Assembly: GCF_018371055.1 (NCBI RefSeq)
Contig: NZ_JAGYZD010000057.1
Coordinates: 1-8,524 of the forward strand
Direction of reading: 5' to 3'
Length of the DNA stretch: 8,524 nt
Source of the DNA: Finegoldia magna
Lineage (GTDB): Bacteria > Bacillota > Clostridia > Tissierellales > Peptoniphilaceae
The notes beneath the pieces are model-generated. The model saw only the letters and a list, made by a program, of their open reading frames with translations, did no database searches and had not been told where the DNA came from. Below, piece by piece: positions 1-8,200 of this stretch; position 1 is the first letter of the stretch, and the number at the start of each line of letters is the position of its first letter. The position numbers and the translations under genes were made by a program.

Positions 1-1
1 A

Positions 2-103
2 AAAACACCATTGGTAGATATTGCAAATAAATTGATTATAAAAACAGAGAAAGATAATAGTAGATATAAGTTTTTTCAAAAGCAAGGATATAAAGGAAAG
101 TAA
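2..103 (+). CDS. 3' end of an unidentified gene (partial)
   Basis: An open frame enters from the left edge and ends at the TAA at 101-103, giving the last 33 residues of a protein. The visible tail is hydrophilic and basic: it begins KTPLVDIANKL, contains YKFF and ends QGYKGK. No domain can be recognised from so short a piece. Because the downstream genes look like ICE genes, it is probably another gene of the same element on the same strand. The start, length and function lie outside the window. It is reported because the frame is open from the edge and ends in sequence that looks coding, but 33 codons is weak evidence alone. Confidence 0.5.
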   Translation, partial: KTPLVDIANKLIIKTEKDNSRYKFFQKQGYKGK

Positions 104-285
104 TCTTAAAACATAGCTAACTTACAAGAAAAGATAAGCACATCTTAAACATCTTAAAGGGAAACTAAGAATATCAATAATAGGCAAAGGAAAAATAGAA
201 AAGATAGAAGAATGTCTTTGATGAGCATTTTCTGATTTATGAAGTAATTTACCATGGAAAAAGTAGTTATTAATAAAATGCATTT
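104..285. other. Intergenic stretch with no supportable feature
   Basis: AT-rich sequence between the end of the upstream gene and the first AbiEi-type operator. Only short open frames without a good Shine-Dalgarno occur. Two 5-bp stems (for example AAGAT/ATCTT near 133-147) lack T-runs and are not convincing terminators. It may hold remnants of older sequence, but nothing specific can be named. Confidence 0.5.
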
Positions 286-319
286 CCTGCACCCAAAAAT
301 ATATAATTTTAGGTGCAGG
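286..319. promoter_or_regulatory. AbiEi-type operator, copy 1 (orphan)
   Basis: A perfect 8-bp inverted repeat, CCTGCACC (286-293) and GGTGCAGG (312-319), flanks an AT-rich core with TATAAT at 302-307. The stretch 288-327 matches 519-558 upstream of intact abiEi at 37 of 40 bases, so this is a second copy of that control region. Unlike copy 2 it has no convincing -35 box: the bases 17 bp upstream of TATAAT are TGCATT. No abiEi follows; the sequence runs into an abiEii tail remnant instead. It may still bind AbiEi, as a leftover site or a decoy. AbiEi homologues are known to repress their own operon through inverted repeats; binding here is inferred. Confidence 0.6.
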
Positions 320-341
320 AAGTTTTATAGATGATACAAAA

Positions 342-480
342 AACAATAAAGCTTAATGGCTAAAGAGATATAGAAAATATATCTTCTTTTTTTATTGTTA
401 AAATAAGGAGGGATAGAATGCCAAGATATGATACAGTAGATTTAAGTAAATCAATATATCTTGCAAGAGAAGAATTTAAA
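342..480 (+). repeat. 139-bp direct repeat, left copy (flanks abiE)
   Basis: Matches 2159-2297 without gaps at an offset of 1817 bp, with 9 mismatches, all transitions. It contains the last codons and stop of an abiEii-like frame (stop at 354-356), a hairpin with a T-run, a Shine-Dalgarno, and the first codons of the giant methyltransferase gene. After 480 the two copies diverge. With the right copy it brackets the abiE module, and recombination between them would remove abiE while leaving one intact giant-gene start. Confidence 0.9.
366..393 (+). terminator. Weak terminator-like hairpin, copy 1
   Basis: A perfect 7-bp stem AGATATA (366-372) / TATATCT (378-384) with loop GAAAA is followed by TC and seven Ts (387-393). 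The stem is all AT except one pair, so it is weak. It follows the abiEii tail remnant just as copy 2 follows the intact abiEii, which suggests it belonged to the end of the abiE operon. It could act as an attenuator. Confidence 0.45.
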
Positions 481-498
481 GAAAAGTGCAAAAATTAA
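418..498 (+). pseudogene. Truncated start of the giant methyltransferase gene
   Basis: ATG at 418 follows a strong Shine-Dalgarno, AAGGAGGG (405-412), and opens a 26-residue frame ending in TAA at 496-498. The first 20 codons match the start of the giant gene at 2235 (MPRYDTVDLS, then SIYLA and EEF), with two conservative changes. After about 480 the homology ends, and the frame runs into the upstream region of abiEi and stops. It is a broken copy of the gene's 5' end, created when a second abiE module entered or a segment was duplicated. With an intact ribosome-binding site it could still be translated into a short peptide, but no function is implied. Confidence 0.8.
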
Positions 499-523
499 AT
501 GTCGCCCAATTGATTTTTTGCAC
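486..523. repeat. 9-bp inverted repeat at the truncation junction
   Basis: GTGCAAAAA (486-494) and TTTTTGCAC (515-523) are perfect complements across a 20-bp spacer. The left arm begins about 6 bp past the end of the 139-bp repeat homology, and the right arm runs into the left arm of the abiEi operator. It may be a second regulator half-site pair or a trace of the joining event. Confidence 0.4.
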
Positions 524-538
524 CCAAAAGTATATAAT
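510..538 (+). promoter_or_regulatory. abiE operon promoter
   Basis: TTGATT (510-515) and TATAAT (533-538) are separated by exactly 17 bp, close to a sigma-A consensus promoter. Transcription would start near 545, giving a leader of about 17 nt before the ATG at 562. The -10 box and most of the spacer lie inside the inverted repeat at 519-548, so a protein bound there would block RNA polymerase. Confidence 0.7.
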
Positions 539-548
539 TTTAGGTGCA
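519..548. promoter_or_regulatory. AbiEi operator, copy 2 (overlaps the promoter)
   Basis: TGCACC (519-524) and GGTGCA (543-548) form a perfect inverted repeat around the TATAAT box of the abiE promoter. The adjacent bases CAAAA and TTTTA extend the symmetry with one mismatch. The position is what negative autoregulation by AbiEi would require, and that is the known mode of control in characterised AbiE systems. The same sequence recurs at 288-327. The binding protein is inferred from context. Confidence 0.65.
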
Positions 549-561
549 GGAGGTATTAGAA

Positions 562-1188
562 ATGGAATCAATAAACAAGAAAATAGAAGATATAATGACA
601 AAAAATACAGGAGAAATTTTTTCTATTAATGACTTCTATGGACTGGGGACAAAGAATACAATCAAATCCGTTTTATACCGATTAAATGAAGAAGATAAAA
701 TCACAAGACTTATAGATGGATTATATACAAAGCCTAAGTATAGCGAAATCCTTAAAGAATATTCTTATCCAGATGCAAACGCCTTGGCAGAAAAGATAGC
801 CGATAAATTTTCTTGGACCATATCTCCAACAGGAGATACAGCCTTAAATTATACTGGATTATCTACACAAGTTCCAAACGAATATATATATATTTCTGAT
901 GGACCATATAGGCAATATGATTACAGAAATAAGAAGATACTATTTAAACACACAAGTAATAGAAACATTACATCTTATTCAAAAGAACTATCTATTTTAG
1001 TTCAAGCAATTAGAGCTTTGGGAAAAGATGGGATAGGGGAAGAAGAACTCAAGAAGTTAGCCGTATTTTCCCAAAATATTAAAGAAGACTTAAAGCGTGA
1101 TACCTTAAAGCTACCATTTTGGGTACAGGAAATATTAGAGAAAATACAGGAGATTAATAATGAAAAAGCTATTAGAAATATCAAATGA
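562..1188 (+). CDS. abiEi: AbiEi antitoxin and autorepressor (DUF6088-type)
   Basis: A 208-residue protein read as the antitoxin of an AbiE toxin-antitoxin system. Residues 1-60 look like a winged helix-turn-helix: the segment near 21-41 contains a short helix, LGTKNTIKSVLYRL as recognition helix, then a wing around ITRLIDGLYTKPKY. Residues 68-130 carry the pattern common in DUF6088/AbiEi proteins, including SPTGDTALNYTGL and YIYISDGP. The C-terminal third is helical and charged and would carry the antitoxin function in this family. The start is ATG 562, with AGGAGG at 548-553 eight bases upstream. An in-frame GTG at 544 is rejected because it lies inside the operator, at or before the expected transcription start. 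The gene overlaps abiEii by 29 nt, so translation is probably coupled. It likely represses the promoter at 510-538. Mechanism is from the family, not shown here. Confidence 0.85.
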   Translation: MESINKKIEDIMTKNTGEIFSINDFYGLGTKNTIKSVLYRLNEEDKITRLIDGLYTKPKYSEILKEYSYPDANALAEKIADKFSWTISPTGDTALNYTGLSTQVPNEYIYISDGPYRQYDYRNKKILFKHTSNRNITSYSKELSILVQAIRALGKDGIGEEELKKLAVFSQNIKEDLKRDTLKLPFWVQEILEKIQEINNEKAIRNIK

Positions 1189-2173
1189 AGAACTTGAATT
1201 AGTTATACAAAATACATCAGATAAATTGAACTTGTCAAAGGCAATTGTGGAGAAGGACTTATGGGTCTGTATTATTTTGAAATATCTATTTAGTGATTTT
1301 AAATATAGGGACTATATTGTCTTTAAAGGGGGTACAAGTTTATCTAAAGTATATAAATTAATAGAAAGATTTTCAGAGGATATAGATCTTGCTCTTAATT
1401 GGCAACTCTTGGGCTATGAAAAGTTAGAGCCTTATGAAGAGAGGAGTAAAACAAAGCAATTAAAATTTAATGATAAACTAAATGAAGATACAAAAAAGTT
1501 TATACAAGAAGAATTTTTGCCAACCCTGCAAAAAGATTTTAAAAAATTATTAAAGAACAGGAAATATAATTTTTATATTGATGAAATAGACGGACAAACT
1601 ATTGCCTTTGATTATCCTAAAAATTATGAAGATAACTCCATACTTCAAGTCATAAGATTAGAAATAGGAAGTTTAGCAGAACCGATTCCATCAAGTAGGA
1701 AAAAGATAAAAACCTATATAGAGGAAACTTATCCAGAGGTATTTAATGAAAATATAGAAGTTGTATCTGTAAATAGTTTAAGGACTTTTTATGAAAAAAT
1801 AACTATACTACACAGAGAGGCTAACAGAGTAAATGGAAATTATCCTACAAGGTATTCAAGACATTTTTATGATGTATATAAAATGCTACTTACTGACATA
1901 AAAGAAGAAAGTTTTTCTCAATTAGAATTATTAAATTCTGTTATTCAATTTAAGAAAAAATTTTATGCCAGTAATTGGGCGAAATATGATGAGATAATGG
2001 AAGGAAGAATAAAGTTAATTCCATCAAAAGAAGGAGTGGAGATTTTTTCCAAAGATTATGATAGTATGAAAAATATGATATTTGAAGAAAAAATACCATT
2101 TGAAAAGATAATTAGCGAACTAAAAGAATATGAAGAGAGTTTAAATGAAAAAATAAGGAACAATAAAGCTTAA
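1160..2173 (+). CDS. abiEii: AbiEii nucleotidyltransferase toxin
   Basis: A 337-residue protein of the AbiEii/AbiGii nucleotidyltransferase toxin family. Visible motifs in order: EKDLW at 31-35, common near the N-terminus of the family; FKGGTSLSK at 55-63, the glycine-serine nucleotide-binding motif; FSEDIDLAL at 71-79, whose D74 and D76 would bind metal; RTFYEKITILHRE at 207-219 with a conserved lysine at 212; and RHFYDVYKM at 233-241. All expected catalytic motifs are present, so it looks active. Family members transfer nucleotides; related MenT toxins modify tRNA acceptor ends, but the target here is unknown. Expression in phage-infected cells would stop growth (abortive infection); on a mobile element it may also stabilise the element. 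ATG 1160 has AGGAG at 1148-1152 and starts inside abiEi. The stop at 2171-2173 lies within the right 139-bp repeat. Confidence 0.92.
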   Translation: MKKLLEISNEELELVIQNTSDKLNLSKAIVEKDLWVCIILKYLFSDFKYRDYIVFKGGTSLSKVYKLIERFSEDIDLALNWQLLGYEKLEPYEERSKTKQLKFNDKLNEDTKKFIQEEFLPTLQKDFKKLLKNRKYNFYIDEIDGQTIAFDYPKNYEDNSILQVIRLEIGSLAEPIPSSRKKIKTYIEETYPEVFNENIEVVSVNSLRTFYEKITILHREANRVNGNYPTRYSRHFYDVYKMLLTDIKEESFSQLELLNSVIQFKKKFYASNWAKYDEIMEGRIKLIPSKEGVEIFSKDYDSMKNMIFEEKIPFEKIISELKEYEESLNEKIRNNKA

Positions 2174-2297
2174 TGGTTAAGGAGGTATAGAAAATATATC
2201 TTCTTTTTTTATTACTAAAACAAGGAGGGATAGAATGCCAAGATATGATACAGTAGATTTAAGTAGATCAATATATCTTGCAAAAGAAGAATTTAAG
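2159..2297 (+). repeat. 139-bp direct repeat, right copy
   Basis: Covers the last codons and stop of abiEii, the hairpin with T-run, the Shine-Dalgarno, and codons 1-21 of the giant gene. It is about 94% identical to 342-480 (9 transitions in 139 bases). Here the flanking genes are intact on both sides, so this copy represents the functional abiE/giant-gene junction and the left copy is the scar. Confidence 0.9.
2183..2210 (+). terminator. Terminator-like hairpin between abiEii and the giant gene
   Basis: AGGTATA (2183-2189) pairs with TATATCT (2195-2201) around loop GAAAA, and seven Ts follow at 2204-2210. One pair is G-U, where copy 1 has A-U, so pairing is kept in RNA despite the base change. 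The stem is weak and would probably terminate only part of transcription. Only 24 bases lie between the T-run and the giant gene's ATG, too few for a separate promoter. Confidence 0.5.
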
Positions 2298-5200
2298 AAA
2301 GATATAAAGAAATATGAAGAGTATTTAAAGGTAGTAGGTAACAACTATAAGTATCCATATATACACCAAATATCTATTTACAATATGGATACCAAGGCTA
2401 CAGCTTGTGCGGAATTTGATTACTGGAAGAGCATAGGTAGGAGTGTCAAAAGAGGAGAAAAAGGAATACCGCTTTTAGATATAGAAAATGGAAAAATAAA
2501 ATATATCTTTGATATAAGGCAAACGGTAAGCGTTGATCACAACATTTCTGAGGTGAAATTATGGGAATATGATGGCAAAAAACATTTAAACTTATTAGAT
2601 GAATTAATAGATAAGTTTAAAGAAAAAGATAGCCAGCTTTTATTGAGTCAAGAAGATAAAATAGATGCCTTAGCAGGAAGTTATGTTCGAAGAAAATTTG
2701 ATGAAACATTAGAAGGTCTATCCGATGAAAGCCTTAAGGCTATTCAAAAGATAGATCTTTTTAATTTACTGAAAGAATCTGTAAAAGTTTCCGTAAGTGA
2801 GAGAATGGGAGTTTCCTATGAACTAAAGGAAGAAGATTTGTCTATATTATCTAAAATATCAAGTGTGGACATAGATAAAGCTTTAAATTTTACATCTAAT
2901 ATAAGTAAAAATATTTTAATTGATTTAGGAAGAGAAATAAATAAATTAGAAATTTCAGAGAAAGTTCAAGAAAGAAGAAATTGGGAGCAGACAAAAGATG
3001 TAAAGGAGCGTTATAATGAATTAACGGCTAATATAAATAAAGATATAGAAGAAGGAGGCTTAGAAGATGAAAGAGAAAGTAGTATTAGCAGACAAGGAAT
3101 ATCTAGTAGAGGAAGGAATTTACACACCAGTAATCAAGGAGAATCCATTCGAGATACATGGAGGGACTTACAAGATGGAACTGATGAATCAAGAAGTGGA
3201 AGTATTAGTACCAAATATGGAGATGCCGAAAGAAGTGGATATAGGAAAGCTCAATTATTGGGGAAGGATGAGGTTGAACTTTCTCAAGGAAAGCAAGAAA
3301 GAGGACTATCAGATAATGTATCTACAGGGGACATTAATGAGTCATCTACTATCCAAGGAAGAAGAAATAGAGGAATTTATCAGTCGAGAAGAAGTCAAGA
3401 TGATGGAAGCTTGGGGACTGACAGAAGAATTGAAGGAAAAGGACTATCTGAACTATATAGGACTCAAGAAGAATATGGATATGCTCCTACAAGAGATGGG
3501 AGAAAAGGAGATTATCCTAGTTTAAAAAATGAACATGAAATTAAAAATACAGGGGAAGTAGAGTCTACTTCCTTTTTTTCTGCCAATAATCAGAAAGAGC
3601 AGACCTTTATTACAAGTCCAATAAGCCAAAGAGAAATAGATACATTTTTAATCTATGGTGGAAATAATCAAGATGGTAGATTGCCAGTAATAGCAGAGTT
3701 TTCTAAGGGAAAGTCCTTGAAAGAACAAGCAAACTTCTTAAAAGAAACATATATAGGAGCTAATGGTTTTGAAATAGATGGAAGAAGAATTTCAGCTTGG
3801 TTTGGAGAAAAAGGAGCAATTTTTAAAGAGGGAGATGGAGCAAGATATAGGGAAGGTCAAATAGTTTCTTGGGAGGATTTAGCTAGTAATATTAATGATT
3901 TATTAGATAGAGGAGAATTTGCTACTAATGTAGAATTAGTAGACAGTTCGTCTTATGAAATAGAAAAAATAGCAGAAAAACTTTGGTATTTAAAAGAAGA
4001 TTTTTCCGATGAAATAAAAGATAGTTATCTTAAAAGTCTAAGTGAAATAAAAGAAAAAAACTTCCAAGAAAAAACAGAAAATTTATGTAGAAAACTAAAA
4101 GATAAGAATTTTAGAAGTGAATTAAGAAAAGAATATGAAATATTTTTGGAAGAATACAAGAGTAATCCTAATATTTTACGATTTAATCACCATAAAGTAG
4201 ATAGAATTTATCAGAATCTTAGAGACTTAGAAATAGAAAGAAAAGTATACCAGTCAAGTTTGACCGATATTGAATCTATCTATAGTTTTATTACAAAAGA
4301 TGAAATAGATGAGAATTTACGAAAAGGTAGTGGATTTTCCGATGGGAAAAAACGAATATATGATTTTTTTAGAGAAGAACATACTTTAAAAGAAAAGGCA
4401 GATTTTCTAAAAAATGAATATGGAATAGGTGGTTCTTCTCATGCCCTATCAGGAGCAATGGGAAGTGGTGAATGGCACGATGCAAATGGAATAAAATATA
4501 GTAAGGGAAATGCTGAAGAAATTAAGTTATCTTGGTCTGATGTTGCAAAAAGAATTAATGACCTTATTAAAGAAAATAAGTATATAGAAGAAAGTATTGA
4601 AGAGGATAGTGAGAAAAAAGTTTATCATGATATAAATTATGTAAAAGATATAAAAGAAGAAAGTCAAGAGTCTATAAATTATCAAGATGATCTACCTCCT
4701 ACAGATGGTGAGGTTTATACAGAAAAGATAAATAGTATTTCTACCTACTACTATCAAGGGCAATCTGTAGCAAGTATTGGAGAAAATGGAAGACTTGTAA
4801 TTTATGATGACTTTATGCCAAACTCTTTAAAAGAGGACTTATACTCATTAGCCTATGAAAAGCAATTAGATTTATCCTTAGACCATTTAGAAGATGGAAT
4901 TGTTCTTGAGGGAATAGAGGACACATTTTATATTAAAGATAAGGAAGAGATAGAAGGAAAAGAATATTATCTTTTAGAAAGTCAAAGTCAATATGATGAC
5001 ATTCCAAATATCATAGTAAATTCCGATAGGGAAATTATAGACGATGATATAGTAAATGGTTTTGAAGAGTTTAGGGAATTTTACATTAGTAAAGATAAAA
5101 TAGACTTTAATCAAGATAATCTTATAGATAATGAAGAAGATTATTGGATAGTTGAATTTAATGAAAGTTCAAGTCTGATAGAAAAAAATTATGAAGGTCA

Positions 5201-8200
5201 AAGACTAACTAAGGAACTATTAGATGAAATAAAGGAAGTAGATGAAAAGATAAGACTTCAAAATAAGACATTTGAAGAAGATAAATATCCACAGATGACT
5301 GATGAATGGGTAGGATATTCCAAATTCTATTTCAATCATATAGTAGATGGGAAAAAAGTTGATTATTATAGGATAGACATAGGTGATGGAAATGAGGCGA
5401 ATCAAAGGGGCTTCGATTTTCTGTATGAACAAATAGGGAAAAATCAGAAAGAACTTAATCAGGCTAGTGAAGAAAGTAAGATAGATGAAAAAATACTTTC
5501 TATAAATCAAATTGAAGATAGACTTTTTAATGTATTAGTTAAGGATAAAAATTTAGAAAAAGAAATTATAAAAGCAAGAGAAAATTTAGGGAATGATACC
5601 CTAGCAAGTTTTAATTCTGTATTTCAAAGAGAATATGCAAAAATAATGAGAGAAGTTTCCCATAAACAGGACAATCTTCCAGATGATATGAAGTCTATAG
5701 GAAGTGTTAGAAAATTAAGTATTAGAATCCAAAATAGATATAGAGAATATTTAGATAATTTATTTAAGAATTATGTAGAAGCTGATAAGAATATGGACTC
5801 TATAAAAGTAGGGGACATAGTTAAAACAGAAGATAATAAGTATTTAAAAATAAAAAATCTTTCTAATGGATATGATGAGAATGACAATCCAATCATTTAT
5901 TACTCCTATGATGCCTATTTTGATAAGGACTTAAAACTATTTTCACATTCTTTTAAAGAAAGTAATTTAAAAGTAGTAGAAATACTAAGAGATAGCCCAG
6001 AAGAAGAATTAGCAAAAGAGATTTTAGAAGATAAAATAGCAGTAAAAGTAGGTTATTATTATGCTCTAGTAGATAGAGAGAAAACAAAGAATATAGAATT
6101 AGAAGAAACAGGAAGTAGAGTTTATCCAAGAAAGGACAATCCTCAAGGGAAGGTATATACCTTATATAAGGGCAAATCCTTTGAAGAAAGCAGAAAAGTA
6201 GATAGCTTATTTGATGAAATGGCTATCAAAATGAAAGATGTAAATCTTAGAAATTTAAATGATGTCTTTACATTGGAAAGGGAAGGCTTATTTGAAATAT
6301 CAGATGATGAAGTAACAAAATTTAAAGAAGGTTATGATATAGATATAAAAAGTTTTGGTCAGCAATTTCCAGATTACTATGATGATATATATGTACTAAA
6401 TAAAAATCTTGAAATTAATGGGGCCTATCAGAATCTTGCTTATATAAATAGAGAAAATGAAATTATTTTTAATGTGGACCTATCTCAAGAAGAAAAAACA
6501 CAAATTGAAGAAATAAGAAATAAAAAGGAAGTCATATCCAAGCTAATAGAAAAGGATACTAAAGAAAAAAATGAGTACTACTTTGATCCTCAAAATGAAG
6601 AATATTTACTTTTATCAAAGAAAGTAGAAGATGGATTATTAAAAATTCCAGATAGTATTAAAGACACCATAAAGGGAAAAGAAGGCTTTGAGGTTGAGTT
6701 AGTTTTAGATACAAAGAAAAAATCCCTTAAACAAAATCTGCGATACAATGGATATATTTTGAATACTAATTCAGCTATAAAATATAAAAGCTATAAGGAC
6801 TTATTAAATAGTGTCCCTTATTTATTGGATGATAGACACAGAGAAGTACTTCTAGAGGGATATTTAAATCAGCAAATAGAAAAGGAAAAAGAAAAACAAG
6901 AAGAAAAGTCTTTTAAAGAAGGCATTAATGTTAGATATCAAGGTAGAGAATATACCATATCTAACATTAATGATAAGACAAATCCTAAAACTATAGAATT
7001 AGAAGATAATACAGGACTAATGAATGGTTTTATTACAGGAAATGAAACAATTCTTTTTAATGATTATAATGATCTTGATTTAGAAGTTATAGGAAATAAA
7101 GAAGTAGAAAATATAGAATCAGTAAAGCAAATTAGCTTTGGAGACTTTTCAAGAGATCTTAAAGAAGAAAAAGCCGATAAGAAACTTAAAATCAAATATA
7201 AGTTGGAAGAACAACAATCTATTCAAGAAAAAGAAATAGAGGAAGTTTCCATAGAAAACTATAAAATCTTAAATGAAGAAGAAAACTTACCGCCTTCTCA
7301 AAGGCTAAAGAATAATATAGAAGCTATTAAACTTTTAAAGAATCTAGAAAGAGAAAATAGATTTGCAAAAAAGGAAGAACAGGAAATTTTAGCAAAGTAT
7401 GTAGGCTGGGGAGGACTTGCTGATGTATTTGACGAAGAAAAGGAAGGTCAGTGGCTTGATGCGAGAAATTTCTTAAAAGAAAATTTAACTGGTGAAGAAT
7501 ATAATAGAGCAAGAGAATCGACCTTAACAGCTTTTTATACTCCTAAATTAGTTATAGACTATATATATGAAACTCTTTCTAATTTTGGATTTAAAAAAGG
7601 CAACATCTTAGAACCAAGTGCTGGGATAGGAAGATTTATAGGAAGTCTACCTGAAGAAATGAATGAGTCAGACTTTTATGGAGTAGAGTTAGATAGGATT
7701 AGTGGTAAAATTGCTAAACACTTATATCCTAATGCTAAAATACAAGTTAAAGGCTTTGAAGATACAAATTTTTCCAATAATTTATTTGATGTTGCCATAG
7801 GAAATATTCCTTTTGGAGAATTTAAAGTAGCAGATCGTGAGTATGAAAGAAATAATTTTCTTATTCACGATTATTTTTTTGCTAAATCATTAGATAAAGT
7901 TCGTGATGGAGGGATTATCGCATTTATTACATCATCGGGAACAATGGATAAAAAGAGTGAAGACGTTAGAAGATATATATCTGAAAGAGCAGAATTTTTA
8001 GGAGCTATAAGATTACCAAATACTACTTTTAAAAGACAAGCCGGTACAGAAGTAACCTCGGATATAATTTTCTTAAAAAAGAGAGATAGACTTTTAAAGA
8101 TAGATGAAGATTGGGTTAAGTTAGATAAAGATGAAAAAGGATTAAGTTACAATAAATACTTTGTTGATAATCCAGACATGGTAATAGGGACTATGGAAGA

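Noticed and set aside
254..334. 26-codon + strand frame starting at ATG 254 and running through operator copy 1
   Set aside because: There is no Shine-Dalgarno, and its second half is the operator repeat read as protein.
122..346. 74-codon frame on the - strand
   Set aside because: It needs a TTG start, has no ribosome site, and its first part is simply the complement of the operator copy 1 region.
418..498. The 26-residue frame as a functional leader peptide or small toxin
   Set aside because: Its sequence is the giant protein's N-terminus, so a broken duplicate explains it fully.
286..548. Repeated operators as ends of a small insertion element
   Set aside because: There is no transposase between them and no target-site duplication, and the segment between them is explained by the abiE scar and the gene-start repeat.
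544..561. GTG 544 as an upstream start for abiEi
   Set aside because: It lies in the operator right arm, at or before the expected transcription start, and would place the good AGGAGG inside the gene. ATG 562 fits better.
1002..1184. 60-codon - strand frame opposite abiEi
   Set aside because: It is a shadow of the abiEi coding strand with no ribosome site or recognisable protein.
5220..5510. 96-codon hydrophobic frame on the - strand that looks like a membrane protein
   Set aside because: The hydrophobicity comes from reading A/T-rich charged codons of the giant gene backwards; the opposite frame is clearly coding.
7327..7512. 61-codon - strand frame opposite the methyltransferase start
   Set aside because: It overlaps conserved methyltransferase sequence including YVGWGG and has no features of its own.
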